Shown: piece by piece, positions 35,355-42,236 of the stretch
How positions within the stretch are numbered: position 1 is the stretch's first letter
How the letters are laid out: every line of letters begins with the position of its first letter
From: Laceyella sacchari
GTDB taxonomy: Bacteria; Bacillota; Bacilli; Thermoactinomycetales; Thermoactinomycetaceae
NCBI RefSeq assembly: GCF_004343255.1
Contig: NZ_SMDD01000001.1
Coordinates: forward strand, 310,001-374,000
DNA: 64,000 nucleotides
Reading direction: 5' to 3'
Program-made: the position numbers and the translations under genes
The notes under the pieces: model-generated
What the model saw: only the letters and a program-made list of their open reading frames with translations
What the model was told of the DNA's origin: nothing
Database searches by the model: none

Positions 35355-36656
35355 ATGCAACGGACATCAGTCAATGTCGGCTTGTTGGGGTTTGGAACAG
35401 TGGGAACAGGCGTGGTGCGGATTATTTCAGCCCATCAGGAAGACTTGGTCAAACAAACGGGAATGGGTGTGAACATCCATAAGATCCTCGTCCGCGATCG
35501 GGACAAGCCGCGGAGCGTTCCCGGCATGGAGCATCTTGTTACCGATCGGGCGGAAGAGATTTTGCAAGATCCCGCCATTGATGTGGTGATTGAGGTGATG
35601 GGGGGCATCCATCCGGCCAAAGAATACATCTGTGCAGCGTTGGAGCAAGGGAAACATGTCGTCACGGCTAATAAAGATCTGATGGCGCTTTATGGAGCGG
35701 AGATTTTAACTTTGGCCAAAGAGCGGGGGAGTGACGTTTTTTATGAAGCCAGTGTGGCTGGAGGCGTGCCGATTCTGCGGGCGCTGGAAGAGAGTTTCTC
35801 CTCTGACCGCATCACCAAAATCATGGGGATTGTCAATGGCACTACCAACTACATTTTGAGCAAGATGAGCCAAGATGGGGCCTCCTATGAGACGGTGCTG
35901 AAAGAGGCACAGGCTCTGGGATTCGCGGAGGCCGACCCCTCTTCCGATGTTGACGGGATCGATGCTGCGCGTAAAATGACCATTCTGTCCACATTGGGAT
36001 TCCGGGTACCGGTGACGCTGGAAGAAGTGGATGTGAAAGGGATCCGCGGAGTGACCCAAGACGATATCGCATTTGGAAAAAAGCTGGGCTATGAAATTAA
36101 GCTGATGGGACTCGCTCAGCGTGACGATGACAAGATCGAAGTGAGTGTCGAGCCGACGATGGTTCATCACTCCCATCCCCTGGCTTCTGTCAATGGGGTG
36201 TTTAATGCCGTGTATGTGTATGGCGAAGCAGTAGGCGAAACGATGTTTTACGGACCAGGTGCGGGCGAATTGCCCACGGCTACTTCGGTCGTATCAGATT
36301 TAGTGATGGTGGTTAAAAATATGAAGCTACATGTGAATGGGCAGGGGATGGTTGCCCCATACAAAGAAAAACGGATGAAAGAAGAAACGGAAAAGTTGTC
36401 CAAATACTTTATGCGCATGGTGGTGACGGATCAGCGCGGGGTGCTGGCTCGTATCACCCAGTTATTTGCTGACAATAACATCTCTCTCGGCCAAGTGATC
36501 CAACAGCCGCTTCCAGAAAGTGAAGAAGCGGAAATTGTGTTGGTGACGCATGAGATTACCAAACATGATTTGCGGCAGGTTTTGCTGGCGTTGGCGGACA
36601 TGGATGTGACGAAGGAGATAAAAAGTTGGTACCGGGTGGAGGGCGGCGACGAATAA
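35355..36656 (+). CDS. hom: Homoserine dehydrogenase with C-terminal ACT domain
   Basis: A 433-residue enzyme that reduces aspartate semialdehyde to homoserine, feeding threonine and methionine synthesis. The nucleotide-binding motif is GLLGFGTVGTG (about residues 9-19). The catalytic region carries NGTTNYILSKM (about 162-172) and GFAEADPSSDVDG with the active-site Lys in AARKM (about 190-212). The ACT domain (about 355-433) should bind threonine or another regulator. The ATG follows AGAGGAGG. In many Firmicutes thrC and thrB follow hom; here hom stands alone. Confidence 0.93.
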   Translation: MQRTSVNVGLLGFGTVGTGVVRIISAHQEDLVKQTGMGVNIHKILVRDRDKPRSVPGMEHLVTDRAEEILQDPAIDVVIEVMGGIHPAKEYICAALEQGKHVVTANKDLMALYGAEILTLAKERGSDVFYEASVAGGVPILRALEESFSSDRITKIMGIVNGTTNYILSKMSQDGASYETVLKEAQALGFAEADPSSDVDGIDAARKMTILSTLGFRVPVTLEEVDVKGIRGVTQDDIAFGKKLGYEIKLMGLAQRDDDKIEVSVEPTMVHHSHPLASVNGVFNAVYVYGEAVGETMFYGPGAGELPTATSVVSDLVMVVKNMKLHVNGQGMVAPYKEKRMKEETEKLSKYFMRMVVTDQRGVLARITQLFADNNISLGQVIQQPLPESEEAEIVLVTHEITKHDLRQVLLALADMDVTKEIKSWYRVEGGDE

Positions 36657-36835
36657 CCCTTAGCGCAATAAGAGGATTTAGTAACGTTTGAAGATCGTGC
36701 TCTGGTTGGTTCGCAAGAAGTAGCTCAACCGTGTCCAGGACGAGAGGAGAGAGTGAGGTCATACATCATATGTCTAAGTATCAAACGGTCAAGCAGATCT
36801 GCCGTGACATGGAATCGAGGCAGTGTGCAGAAGAA

Positions 36836-36873
36836 AGCGGGATAGGGTGTGTTACCCCATCCCGCTCTTTTTT
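36836..36873 (+). terminator. Terminator hairpin between hom and the CMD gene
   Basis: AGCGGGATAGGGT with ACCCCATCCCGCT, then eight T in the plus direction. It lies about 180 bp after the hom stop; the space between shows nothing else. Confidence 0.75.
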
Positions 36874-37325
36874 TACCAATCCCGATCACATCCGGGGAAC
36901 ATGCCGGTAGAGATGGCGATGCGATTCCAGCTGTTGATGGTGTTAATCACCATGATGAGTGTTACGAACTGTGTCTCGTCGTAGTGAGCTCGAACTTGTT
37001 CATACAAATCATCAGGCACGCCAGCCTCGGAGATGTGCGTGACCGCTTCTGCCAAGGCCAGAGCCGCCCGTTCTGCTTCAGTGTACACAGGGGCCTCACG
37101 CCATACGGGGAGCAGGTCAATGCGCTCTTCCTCCACCCCCAATTTGCGCAAGTCTTTGGTATGCATGGCTACACAGTACGCGCAGCCGTTTAGTTGCGAA
37201 ACGCGAAGCTTGATGAGTTCTATCAATGTTTTATCGAGCCCTGAGCTATTGATAAACTTTTCCAGCTGAAACATCGTTGCCAATGCACCGGGATTGGCTT
37301 GGCGGTAATTCATTCTCGTTTTCAT
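36873..37325 (-). CDS. Carboxymuconolactone decarboxylase/AhpD-family protein, ECF41 partner
   Basis: A 150-residue CMD-family protein with the redox motif CAYCVAMH (about residues 49-56), as in AhpD-like alkylhydroperoxidases where the two cysteines and histidine act. I use the ATG at 37325 after GGAGGAG; a longer frame to 37409 crosses the promoter. CMD genes are one of three gene types (COE) known to accompany ECF41 sigma factors, and such a factor lies directly upstream in the same orientation. An ECF41-type promoter precedes the gene. Confidence 0.87.
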   Translation of the reverse strand: MKTRMNYRQANPGALATMFQLEKFINSSGLDKTLIELIKLRVSQLNGCAYCVAMHTKDLRKLGVEEERIDLLPVWREAPVYTEAERAALALAEAVTHISEAGVPDDLYEQVRAHYDETQFVTLIMVINTINSWNRIAISTGMFPGCDRDW

Positions 37326-37370
37326 CGTATCTCCTCCGTTTGTCCATAGATTGGGTACTGCATAGTAATA

Positions 37371-37397
37371 GACAACGGACAATGGGGAAATGTGACA
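37371..37397 (-). promoter_or_regulatory. Candidate ECF41 sigma-factor promoter of the CMD gene
   Basis: On the minus strand TGTCACA (37397-37391), a 16-nt spacer and TGTC (37374-37371). The described ECF41 promoter is TGTCACA at -35 and CGTC at -10, so the -35 is a perfect match and the -10 differs by one base. It lies about 45 bp before the CMD start. Confidence 0.7.
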
Positions 37398-37456
37398 TTG
37401 CGGCGCCATAATTTTTTTATTTATTCCCGGGACGATATTGCAGGATGGCTGAGGTG

Positions 37457-38320
37457 CTACAATTTATCGGGATTGTTGACGAAAAAGATGTGCGTTGCTT
37501 GCGTCCCGTTCTCATGCGGGGAGAAGCTGATAGCCATGCTGACAGCTTGTTGTCCGTTCTTTATCAACAACAGCCCGGGTTGCCCATTCAAGGTCACTTG
37601 GTACAAAGTGCCATTGAAGGCTCCTTTTCTTGTGATGCCTTCCAAGAAGGCGCGGATGCGTTCGCGGCCGATGATCGGTTGAATGGCGGCACGAACTTTT
37701 CCGCCACCATCAGACAACAAGACGGCATGTTCGGTCAACAAGTCGATAAAGCGGTCAAACTTTCCGGTATGAACCGCTTGCTGAAATGCTTGCGCCAGTG
37801 CCTCGGCCTGAGCCGATTTATAAGAGGGGAGGTCGGAGGACGTTTGCAATTTGGTTTTAGCACGACTGTATATTTTGCGGCAATTGGCTTCTGATTTGCC
37901 CAAGACACGGGCGATTTCGGCATGAGTGTAACCAAGCGCTTCCCGTAACACGAACACAGCCCGTTCCACGGGGGAGAGCTGCTCCATCATCACCAGCAAG
38001 CCGTAGGCCATGGTTTCCTGCTGGATCACTTCCGTCACTGGGTCTGCGTGGTCGCCGGAGCTTTGCAGGGGTTCAGGTAACCATGGCCCTACATAGGTCT
38101 CCCTTTTATGGCGTGCGGATGTTAAGAAGTTCAAACAACGGTTGGTGACCAACTTGATGAGATAAGCTTGCGGATGGCGGATCAGTCCGATATCGTTGCG
38201 CTGGATGTTCACAAACACATCATGAACCAAATCTTCGGCGTCTGCGAGCGTGCCTACCATCCGGTAAGCGACTGAGATCAGCAAGGGTTTGTAAGTTTCA
38301 TAGAGTGTTTCATATTCCAT
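37457..38320 (-). CDS. ECF41-family RNA polymerase sigma factor with SnoaL-like C-terminal domain
   Basis: A 287-residue sigma factor: region 2 (about 5-72), a linker with WLPEP at residues 80-84, region 4 (about 110-165), then a SnoaL/NTF2-like C-terminal domain (about 175-287) that includes DGGGK near residue 210 and ends in NPDKL. These three motifs are the fingerprint of ECF41, where the C-terminal domain replaces an anti-sigma factor. The ATG at 38320 follows AAAGGAAG; the open frame continues upstream but has no further signal. The likely target is the adjacent CMD gene. Confidence 0.92.
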   Translation of the reverse strand: MEYETLYETYKPLLISVAYRMVGTLADAEDLVHDVFVNIQRNDIGLIRHPQAYLIKLVTNRCLNFLTSARHKRETYVGPWLPEPLQSSGDHADPVTEVIQQETMAYGLLVMMEQLSPVERAVFVLREALGYTHAEIARVLGKSEANCRKIYSRAKTKLQTSSDLPSYKSAQAEALAQAFQQAVHTGKFDRFIDLLTEHAVLLSDGGGKVRAAIQPIIGRERIRAFLEGITRKGAFNGTLYQVTLNGQPGLLLIKNGQQAVSMAISFSPHENGTQATHIFFVNNPDKL

Positions 38321-38544
38321 GTTGGGTTGCCACTTCCTTTGATCATGAACGTGTTCCAATCTCATCATATGCAATGGATGTGGGCGAACCAGAAGAGGTC
38401 TGTGAATCTTTCCGGAACATGTGGGTCCGGTGGGGCATCGGCCTGAATATAGAGTAAATGGTTGATTCACCCAGAGCGGAATAGGAAAGTGCCACATATA
38501 TTTTTTCATGACAATTACACAATGCCAAAAGTGAGGGATAACAT

Positions 38545-38883
38545 ATGGATTTGTTGGATTTCTATCCGGATATGCTGAATGACGAAATGATGGGTGAATG
38601 GGAAGAGTTAGAAGCGATGTTGGAAGAGGAAGCCAATATTGATCAATATCAAAGCTGGTTCTGCCGCCAAAATCCTTGGCATCCGTCCTGCCGTCGCGAT
38701 CGTCGTGACCGCCGTCGCTTCTGTCGTGAAAACCCTTGGCATCCATCCTGCCGCCGTGATCGTCGTGACCGCCGTCGCTTTTGTCGTGAAAACCCCTGGC
38801 ATCCATCCTGTCGCCGCGAACATCGTGATCACCGCCGCTTCTGCCGTGAAAACCCTTGGCATCCGTCTTGTCGCTGGAGATAA
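38545..38883 (+). CDS. Small protein of four 20-residue Cys/Trp/Arg repeats
   Basis: A 112-residue protein in two contrasting halves. Residues 1-38 are acidic (many Asp/Glu and Met). Residues 38-112 consist of four tandem units of the form FCRENPWHPSC-RRDRRDRRR, the last one cut short. The DNA repeats with an exact 60-bp period (38658-38877). Each unit has two cysteines seven residues apart inside an invariant NPWHP. No signal peptide or membrane segment. The ATG has a weak GAGGGAT site. It could be a spore coat-type protein or a multi-core precursor peptide; no modifying enzyme is adjacent. I do not recognise a family. Confidence 0.75.
   Translation: MDLLDFYPDMLNDEMMGEWEELEAMLEEEANIDQYQSWFCRQNPWHPSCRRDRRDRRRFCRENPWHPSCRRDRRDRRRFCRENPWHPSCRREHRDHRRFCRENPWHPSCRWR
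38658..38877 (+). repeat. Coding tandem repeat, 60-bp unit, about 3.7 copies
   Basis: Successive 60-bp blocks starting near 38658, 38718, 38778 and 38838 are nearly identical. Differences are mostly silent or conservative, so the protein sequence is under selection. The in-frame period and absence of spacers rule out a CRISPR array. Confidence 0.92.
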
Positions 38884-39048
38884 ATGATCCGCGCCGGAGT
38901 GTTGATTTCATCATCCCTATGCTGACCGAGAGGATGCTACGGCTCAAAATGGGTTTACGCGACTCACAGTTCCAATTGCCGATGTCGGTTTTCAGGCCGA
39001 CCAAAACCACTGCCATCAGAACACCGATTTGGCTGAGTTCTTCGATTA

Positions 39049-39179
39049 GGGCGTGTCTGATATATAGGCCAGCGGTTCCTTAACCATTTTCTCATTCGCT
39101 TCCCTTGTGCATCGGTGCTCATCGAGAAAAGGTTTTTTCCACCGCTTCTTCTCACCAACTTGATTTGCTAGGCACACAA
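39049..39179 (-). mobile_element. MITE-like element, copy B (131 bp, inverted relative to copy A)
   Basis: It starts with GGGCGTGTCTG at 39049-39059, the same terminal repeat as copy A, and its reverse complement follows copy A along its whole 131 bp, including CCTTTTCTCGATGAGC and GAAGCGAATGAGAAAATGGTTA. Its other end has drifted (GGCACACAAT). It carries no coding capacity. Confidence 0.82.
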
Positions 39180-39353
39180 TGGTGCAGAGTCTTCCTTCCA
39201 AGTGATTGCATGTATCCCCCATCCTTTATCGCAGTGCAACCAGAGCGCATAATAGCAGGCTTTGTCCATACCAGTTTTTTTATGTGAAATGGGTGCAGAT
39301 CGTCGAAAAGCGTTAGCAGAAATAAGTTTATTCGTAGTAGCCGTGGGCATGAT

Positions 39354-39396
39354 AAAACCCTTAAAAGCAACGGCGTGAATGCTTTTAAGGGTTTAT
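39354..39396 (-). terminator. Terminator of the secreted 153-residue protein gene
   Basis: AAACCCTTAAAAGCA pairs with TGCTTTTAAGGGTTT, with T tracts on both strands. Confidence 0.85.
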
Positions 39397-39422
39397 TAGT
39401 TTTGCTGTTTAGTGTAGCAGAG

Positions 39423-39884
39423 TTAATGGGCTAGCACACCGTCAAAACCCAAGTTGTGTGCGACAACCTTCACTTTGTAGCTGCCTTTTACTTTTTCGTA
39501 ATAGTGGACATACCGCTTTTTCCCGATGTCGGGGATGTCGGTCACATCATGTCTGGATTCGTACGCCAGCTTGCCGGTTTTGTCATAAAACTGAACAGCG
39601 ATATATTTGCCGCCTGGCTGTTGTGGGAGGTCAGGGTTGTCAATCAAATAAAGCGTGCCGTCAATCCGGCTGTTTGGATTGCCAGTAAAACGGAGGAACT
39701 TGCCATCTGCAATCCAGACTGATTCATAATAAGCACTTATGTCTACTTGATTAAGGGTTTGCGTTTGCCGTTCGATACTTGTATTGCTTGCGAAAGCAAA
39801 GGCAACATTGGTATGGCACATGCCAGTTGAGAAAAGGATGGTTGCCGCTGTTGTGATTGCAAATGATTTCATTTTTCTATTCAT
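39423..39884 (-). CDS. Secreted hypothetical protein
   Basis: A 153-residue protein with a signal peptide (MNRKMKSF, hydrophobic core, cleavage likely after AFA near residue 30). The mature domain of about 120 residues is beta-rich with several Tyr and no cysteine. It has a GGGGAG ribosome binding site and its own terminator. No family recognised; its context between two repeat elements gives no functional clue. Confidence 0.7.
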   Translation of the reverse strand: MNRKMKSFAITTAATILFSTGMCHTNVAFAFASNTSIERQTQTLNQVDISAYYESVWIADGKFLRFTGNPNSRIDGTLYLIDNPDLPQQPGGKYIAVQFYDKTGKLAYESRHDVTDIPDIGKKRYVHYYEKVKGSYKVKVVAHNLGFDGVLAH

Positions 39885-39960
39885 AAGAATCTCCCCATTC
39901 GTTATGGTATGAAGCCATGTTTTTTCATCGATGGTTTTGCATGTATTTTCTTTTTGTCTG

Positions 39961-40091
39961 GGGCGTGTCTGGCAAATTAAGTTGATGAGGAAGAAGTGGC
40001 GGAAAAACCTTTTCTCGATGAGCGCCTCGTCACGTGTGAAGCGAATGAGAAAATGGTTATGGATCCGCTGACCTATTCATCAGACACACCC
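39961..40091 (+). mobile_element. MITE-like element, copy A (131 bp, both terminal repeats intact)
   Basis: It begins GGGCGTGTCTG (39961-39971) and ends CAGACACACCC (40081-40091), inverted repeats matching at 10 of 11 positions. The element is too short to encode protein and has relatives at 39049, 22542, 19440 and 25470. A transposase acting in trans would be required; none lies in this window. Confidence 0.85.
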
Positions 40092-40145
40092 TAGTGATGC
40101 ATTGGTTCGTTTGCTGATTTCTTCCAAGCAAGCCCTCCTAGCCGT

Positions 40146-40197
40146 GTTATGTGCGCGGCAACGAATGCTCATTGGGAAAAGGATGTTCCATTTGCTG
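40146..40197 (-). repeat. Degenerate fragment of the same repeat family
   Basis: GCTCATTGGGAAAAGGATGTTCC matches part of the reverse complement of copy C (GCTCATTGGGAAAAAGTTTTTCC); the flanks have diverged. Confidence 0.35.
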
Positions 40198-40296
40198 ATG
40201 ATTTGTGAAATCACTCGTTGGTTTTTTCACCAGAATCGATCAAGATAGTGAGCCGATGAAAAATGGCACTCCTCTAATAGAAAGGCAAAGTCGTGT

Positions 40297-40926
40297 TTAA
40301 TGGTGGTTAGGCAAGGAAGGATAGGGCGGAGCGAAATCAAATAAATTCAATTGGGTTGGCATGGATGTTGAAAAGTTCATATGTGGGTTGAGTGATGAAA
40401 GTAGGTAGGGATTAGATAAGACTTCTTCGGCGGAGACTTCCAGCCAAGAGGGATGTTTGATGTGCCGGATTCGGGGCTTATCCCGGATTTCGATGTGCAA
40501 GATGGGATAACCGTGCCGATCAAGCAGAGACAGGTGGGAGTGGAGCGTCCGTTTGGGGTAGATGCGAATACTGTGATTCAGTTTGATTTGATGAATCTCT
40601 TCCCGTGGGAGTTCGTAACGTTTTTCGCAGAAGGGTTGCACTTCTACCGGATCACCGTTTCCCTTTATCCAACGGGTCAACACCCAATGGAGAACATGTT
40701 TGGCCAGGACGACTGACGAATGCTCCAGTTTGCACTTGGCTTTGGTCGTGTGCGCGAAATAGGGGTTTTGCAATTTGCTTAAGCGCAGGCTCAATGCGTT
40801 ATTGCATTCAGGGCACCGATGCAGGTTACCACGTACTGCTTCTTCGGGCGAGATGACTTGCCCATCGGGGGCCAGCGCACACGGGACGAGTTTATATCGT
40901 TTCCGATGTTTGGCTCGAATTGGCAT
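40297..40926 (-). CDS. CoiA-like protein, short form
   Basis: A 209-residue protein. A zinc-ribbon segment with CPEC near residue 31 and PYFAH...KCKLEHS (about residues 50-63) resembles the N-terminus of competence protein CoiA and similar nuclease-like proteins. LLDRHGYPILHIEIRD (about residues 130-145) resembles a PD-(D/E)xK core strand, but the usual leading acidic residue is not evident. The ATG at 40926 follows AAAGGAGGG; an in-frame extension upstream contains that site. It is shorter than CoiA (about 370-400 aa), so a truncated or distinct family member. It is isolated from other competence genes. Confidence 0.6.
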   Translation of the reverse strand: MPIRAKHRKRYKLVPCALAPDGQVISPEEAVRGNLHRCPECNNALSLRLSKLQNPYFAHTTKAKCKLEHSSVVLAKHVLHWVLTRWIKGNGDPVEVQPFCEKRYELPREEIHQIKLNHSIRIYPKRTLHSHLSLLDRHGYPILHIEIRDKPRIRHIKHPSWLEVSAEEVLSNPYLLSSLNPHMNFSTSMPTQLNLFDFAPPYPSLPNHH

Positions 40927-41313
40927 ATCCCTTCCTCCTTTCAAATTTTATCATACTATTTGTAAATATTATACACCTAACGTCGGGATGAATAAAAGGA
41001 GAAAGGCATATTTCGTTGCTATAGACATGACATTGCAAATGGTATATTGCTGGAATTCAAACTTATATTTTTATTTGAAATGTAAATTTGTTTGCTACGC
41101 AGACTTTTATGATTAAAGATCGACATGTGCCCGGCTGATATGAAAGCGTTTATCACGGGTGTCCAATCCTATTTTCAATGTAAGCCCTAGTCCAGATCGT
41201 GTCACAAGTCAGAAATGAAATAAATTGGTAACAAATTAATGGAAAAAGATGGATGATATATTGGGATGATGAAGAATTTATCTGTATTAACGGAATTTGA
41301 GGTGAGTTGACCA
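40927..41313. other. AT-rich intergenic region
   Basis: About 390 bp between divergent genes, with very low GC around 40950-41110. It probably carries promoters for both sides. A TGTCACA at 41199 lacks a matching -10 for ECF41. No gene seen. Confidence 0.4.
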
Positions 41314-41775
41314 ATGTCATTGCAATTAGTGGAGAACAAACAAATGAATGGGTCGTCGAATGGGATTGATACAAGCAAAACGTATAAATTGGTCCCTGGA
41401 AACAATGGCCAAAGGCCGTTGACTTTTGAAAGAATGTCTGGCTGGGAGCAAGCGGTGTTGCTGAATTACGCGTCTGATCCATTGGGTGGGACGCCGATCA
41501 GGCTTCATCGGTTTGATGATACCAGATATCGCATCCAAGCGCTAATGTTGGATAAGGAAGAGTCGGTGACTTGGGTCAGGGGGCTGAAGCGTTGGTTGGT
41601 TCTTGACAAGGAACGGGAGTCAACGGTTTGGCACTTTGAGCAGAAAGGGGACAATCTGTACGTCATTTCAGGTTGCTTGGGCTATTGGAATTGGCTCCAA
41701 CCACCCCATTCGCACAGAAAGTGGGTTCATTTGTCGACAGAGCCGTTGACATGGCACTTGGTGCCGATCAGCTGA
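41314..41775 (+). CDS. Hypothetical protein, Trp-rich, possibly beta-trefoil
   Basis: A 153-residue soluble protein. Recurring short motifs (YKLVPGNNGQ, VLLNYASDPLGGTP, YVISGCLGYWNWLQPP) and about nine Trp residues suggest a beta-trefoil or ricin-B-like fold, as in carbohydrate-binding domains. There is no signal peptide. The ribosome binding site is GAGGTGAG. A strong terminator follows. Function unknown. Confidence 0.65.
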   Translation: MSLQLVENKQMNGSSNGIDTSKTYKLVPGNNGQRPLTFERMSGWEQAVLLNYASDPLGGTPIRLHRFDDTRYRIQALMLDKEESVTWVRGLKRWLVLDKERESTVWHFEQKGDNLYVISGCLGYWNWLQPPHSHRKWVHLSTEPLTWHLVPIS

Positions 41776-42236
41776 AGGAGCCAGCTAGTCGGGATACTGG
41801 TGCCTGGGAACAATCGAAGAAAACAAAAGTAAAAGAACGGTCATTGCGACGGTTCTTTTACTTTTGTTAGTTCATATGAAATGTTGCTCCCTTTAAGATC
41901 GGATGACGTTTCTTTTGTCGATCGCTCAAGAAGAGAAAGGAGGGGAATCCTCTTCGTAATCTTGGGTTTGACTGTTTTCTGATCGGCTTTTACATGGGTC
42001 GATCAGATACAGGCCATTTGCCAATCATCGTCAAATTGGACGGAGCATCTGTTGATGTTGGTTCCATTTAATTGGATTGGCGGCACCGACTTTGCCAGAT
42101 GCTCCTACCCTTATGAAGATGTTTTTTGTAGTAATAATTGAATAATAATATTATTTCATCGTCTCCTATCTTCATCACATCTACATAACCGGTCTTTATG
42201 ATAATTGTTAGATATGATGAGGGTAGGTGAAACATA
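41776..42236. other. Intergenic region before the multicopper oxidase with a long inverted repeat
   Basis: Besides the terminator at 41822-41869 it holds a perfect 10-bp inverted repeat, GGAGCATCTG (42042-42051) and CAGATGCTCC (42096-42105), with 44 nt between arms. An AATAATATTATT palindrome lies near 42139-42150. CTACCCTTAT (42104) and ATGAGGGTAG (42217) also mirror each other across about 100 bp. No gene seen. Confidence 0.5.
41822..41869 (+). terminator. Terminator after the Trp-rich gene
   Basis: AACAAAAGTAAAAGAACGGTC pairs with its complement over about 20 bp, followed by T. Confidence 0.85.

Larger units (their letters stand above)
38884..39422. other. Gene-poor stretch holding repeat copy B
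   Basis: About 540 bp without a supported gene. It contains repeat copy B (39049-39179) and the terminator of the next leftward gene. The rest shows no open frame with a ribosome binding site. Confidence 0.6.

Noticed and set aside
38658-38877. Evenly spaced 60-bp repeats resembling a CRISPR array
   Set aside because: There are no variable spacers. The repeat is in frame with a protein and differences are mostly silent, so it is a coding tandem repeat.
38321-39016. Upstream extension of the sigma-factor reading frame (to 39016)
   Set aside because: The extension crosses the opposite-strand repeat protein gene, has no sigma-factor homology, and the real start at 38320 has AAAGGAAG in front.
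41199-41205. TGTCACA as a second ECF41 promoter
   Set aside because: No CGTC- or TGTC-like -10 element lies 16-17 bp downstream.
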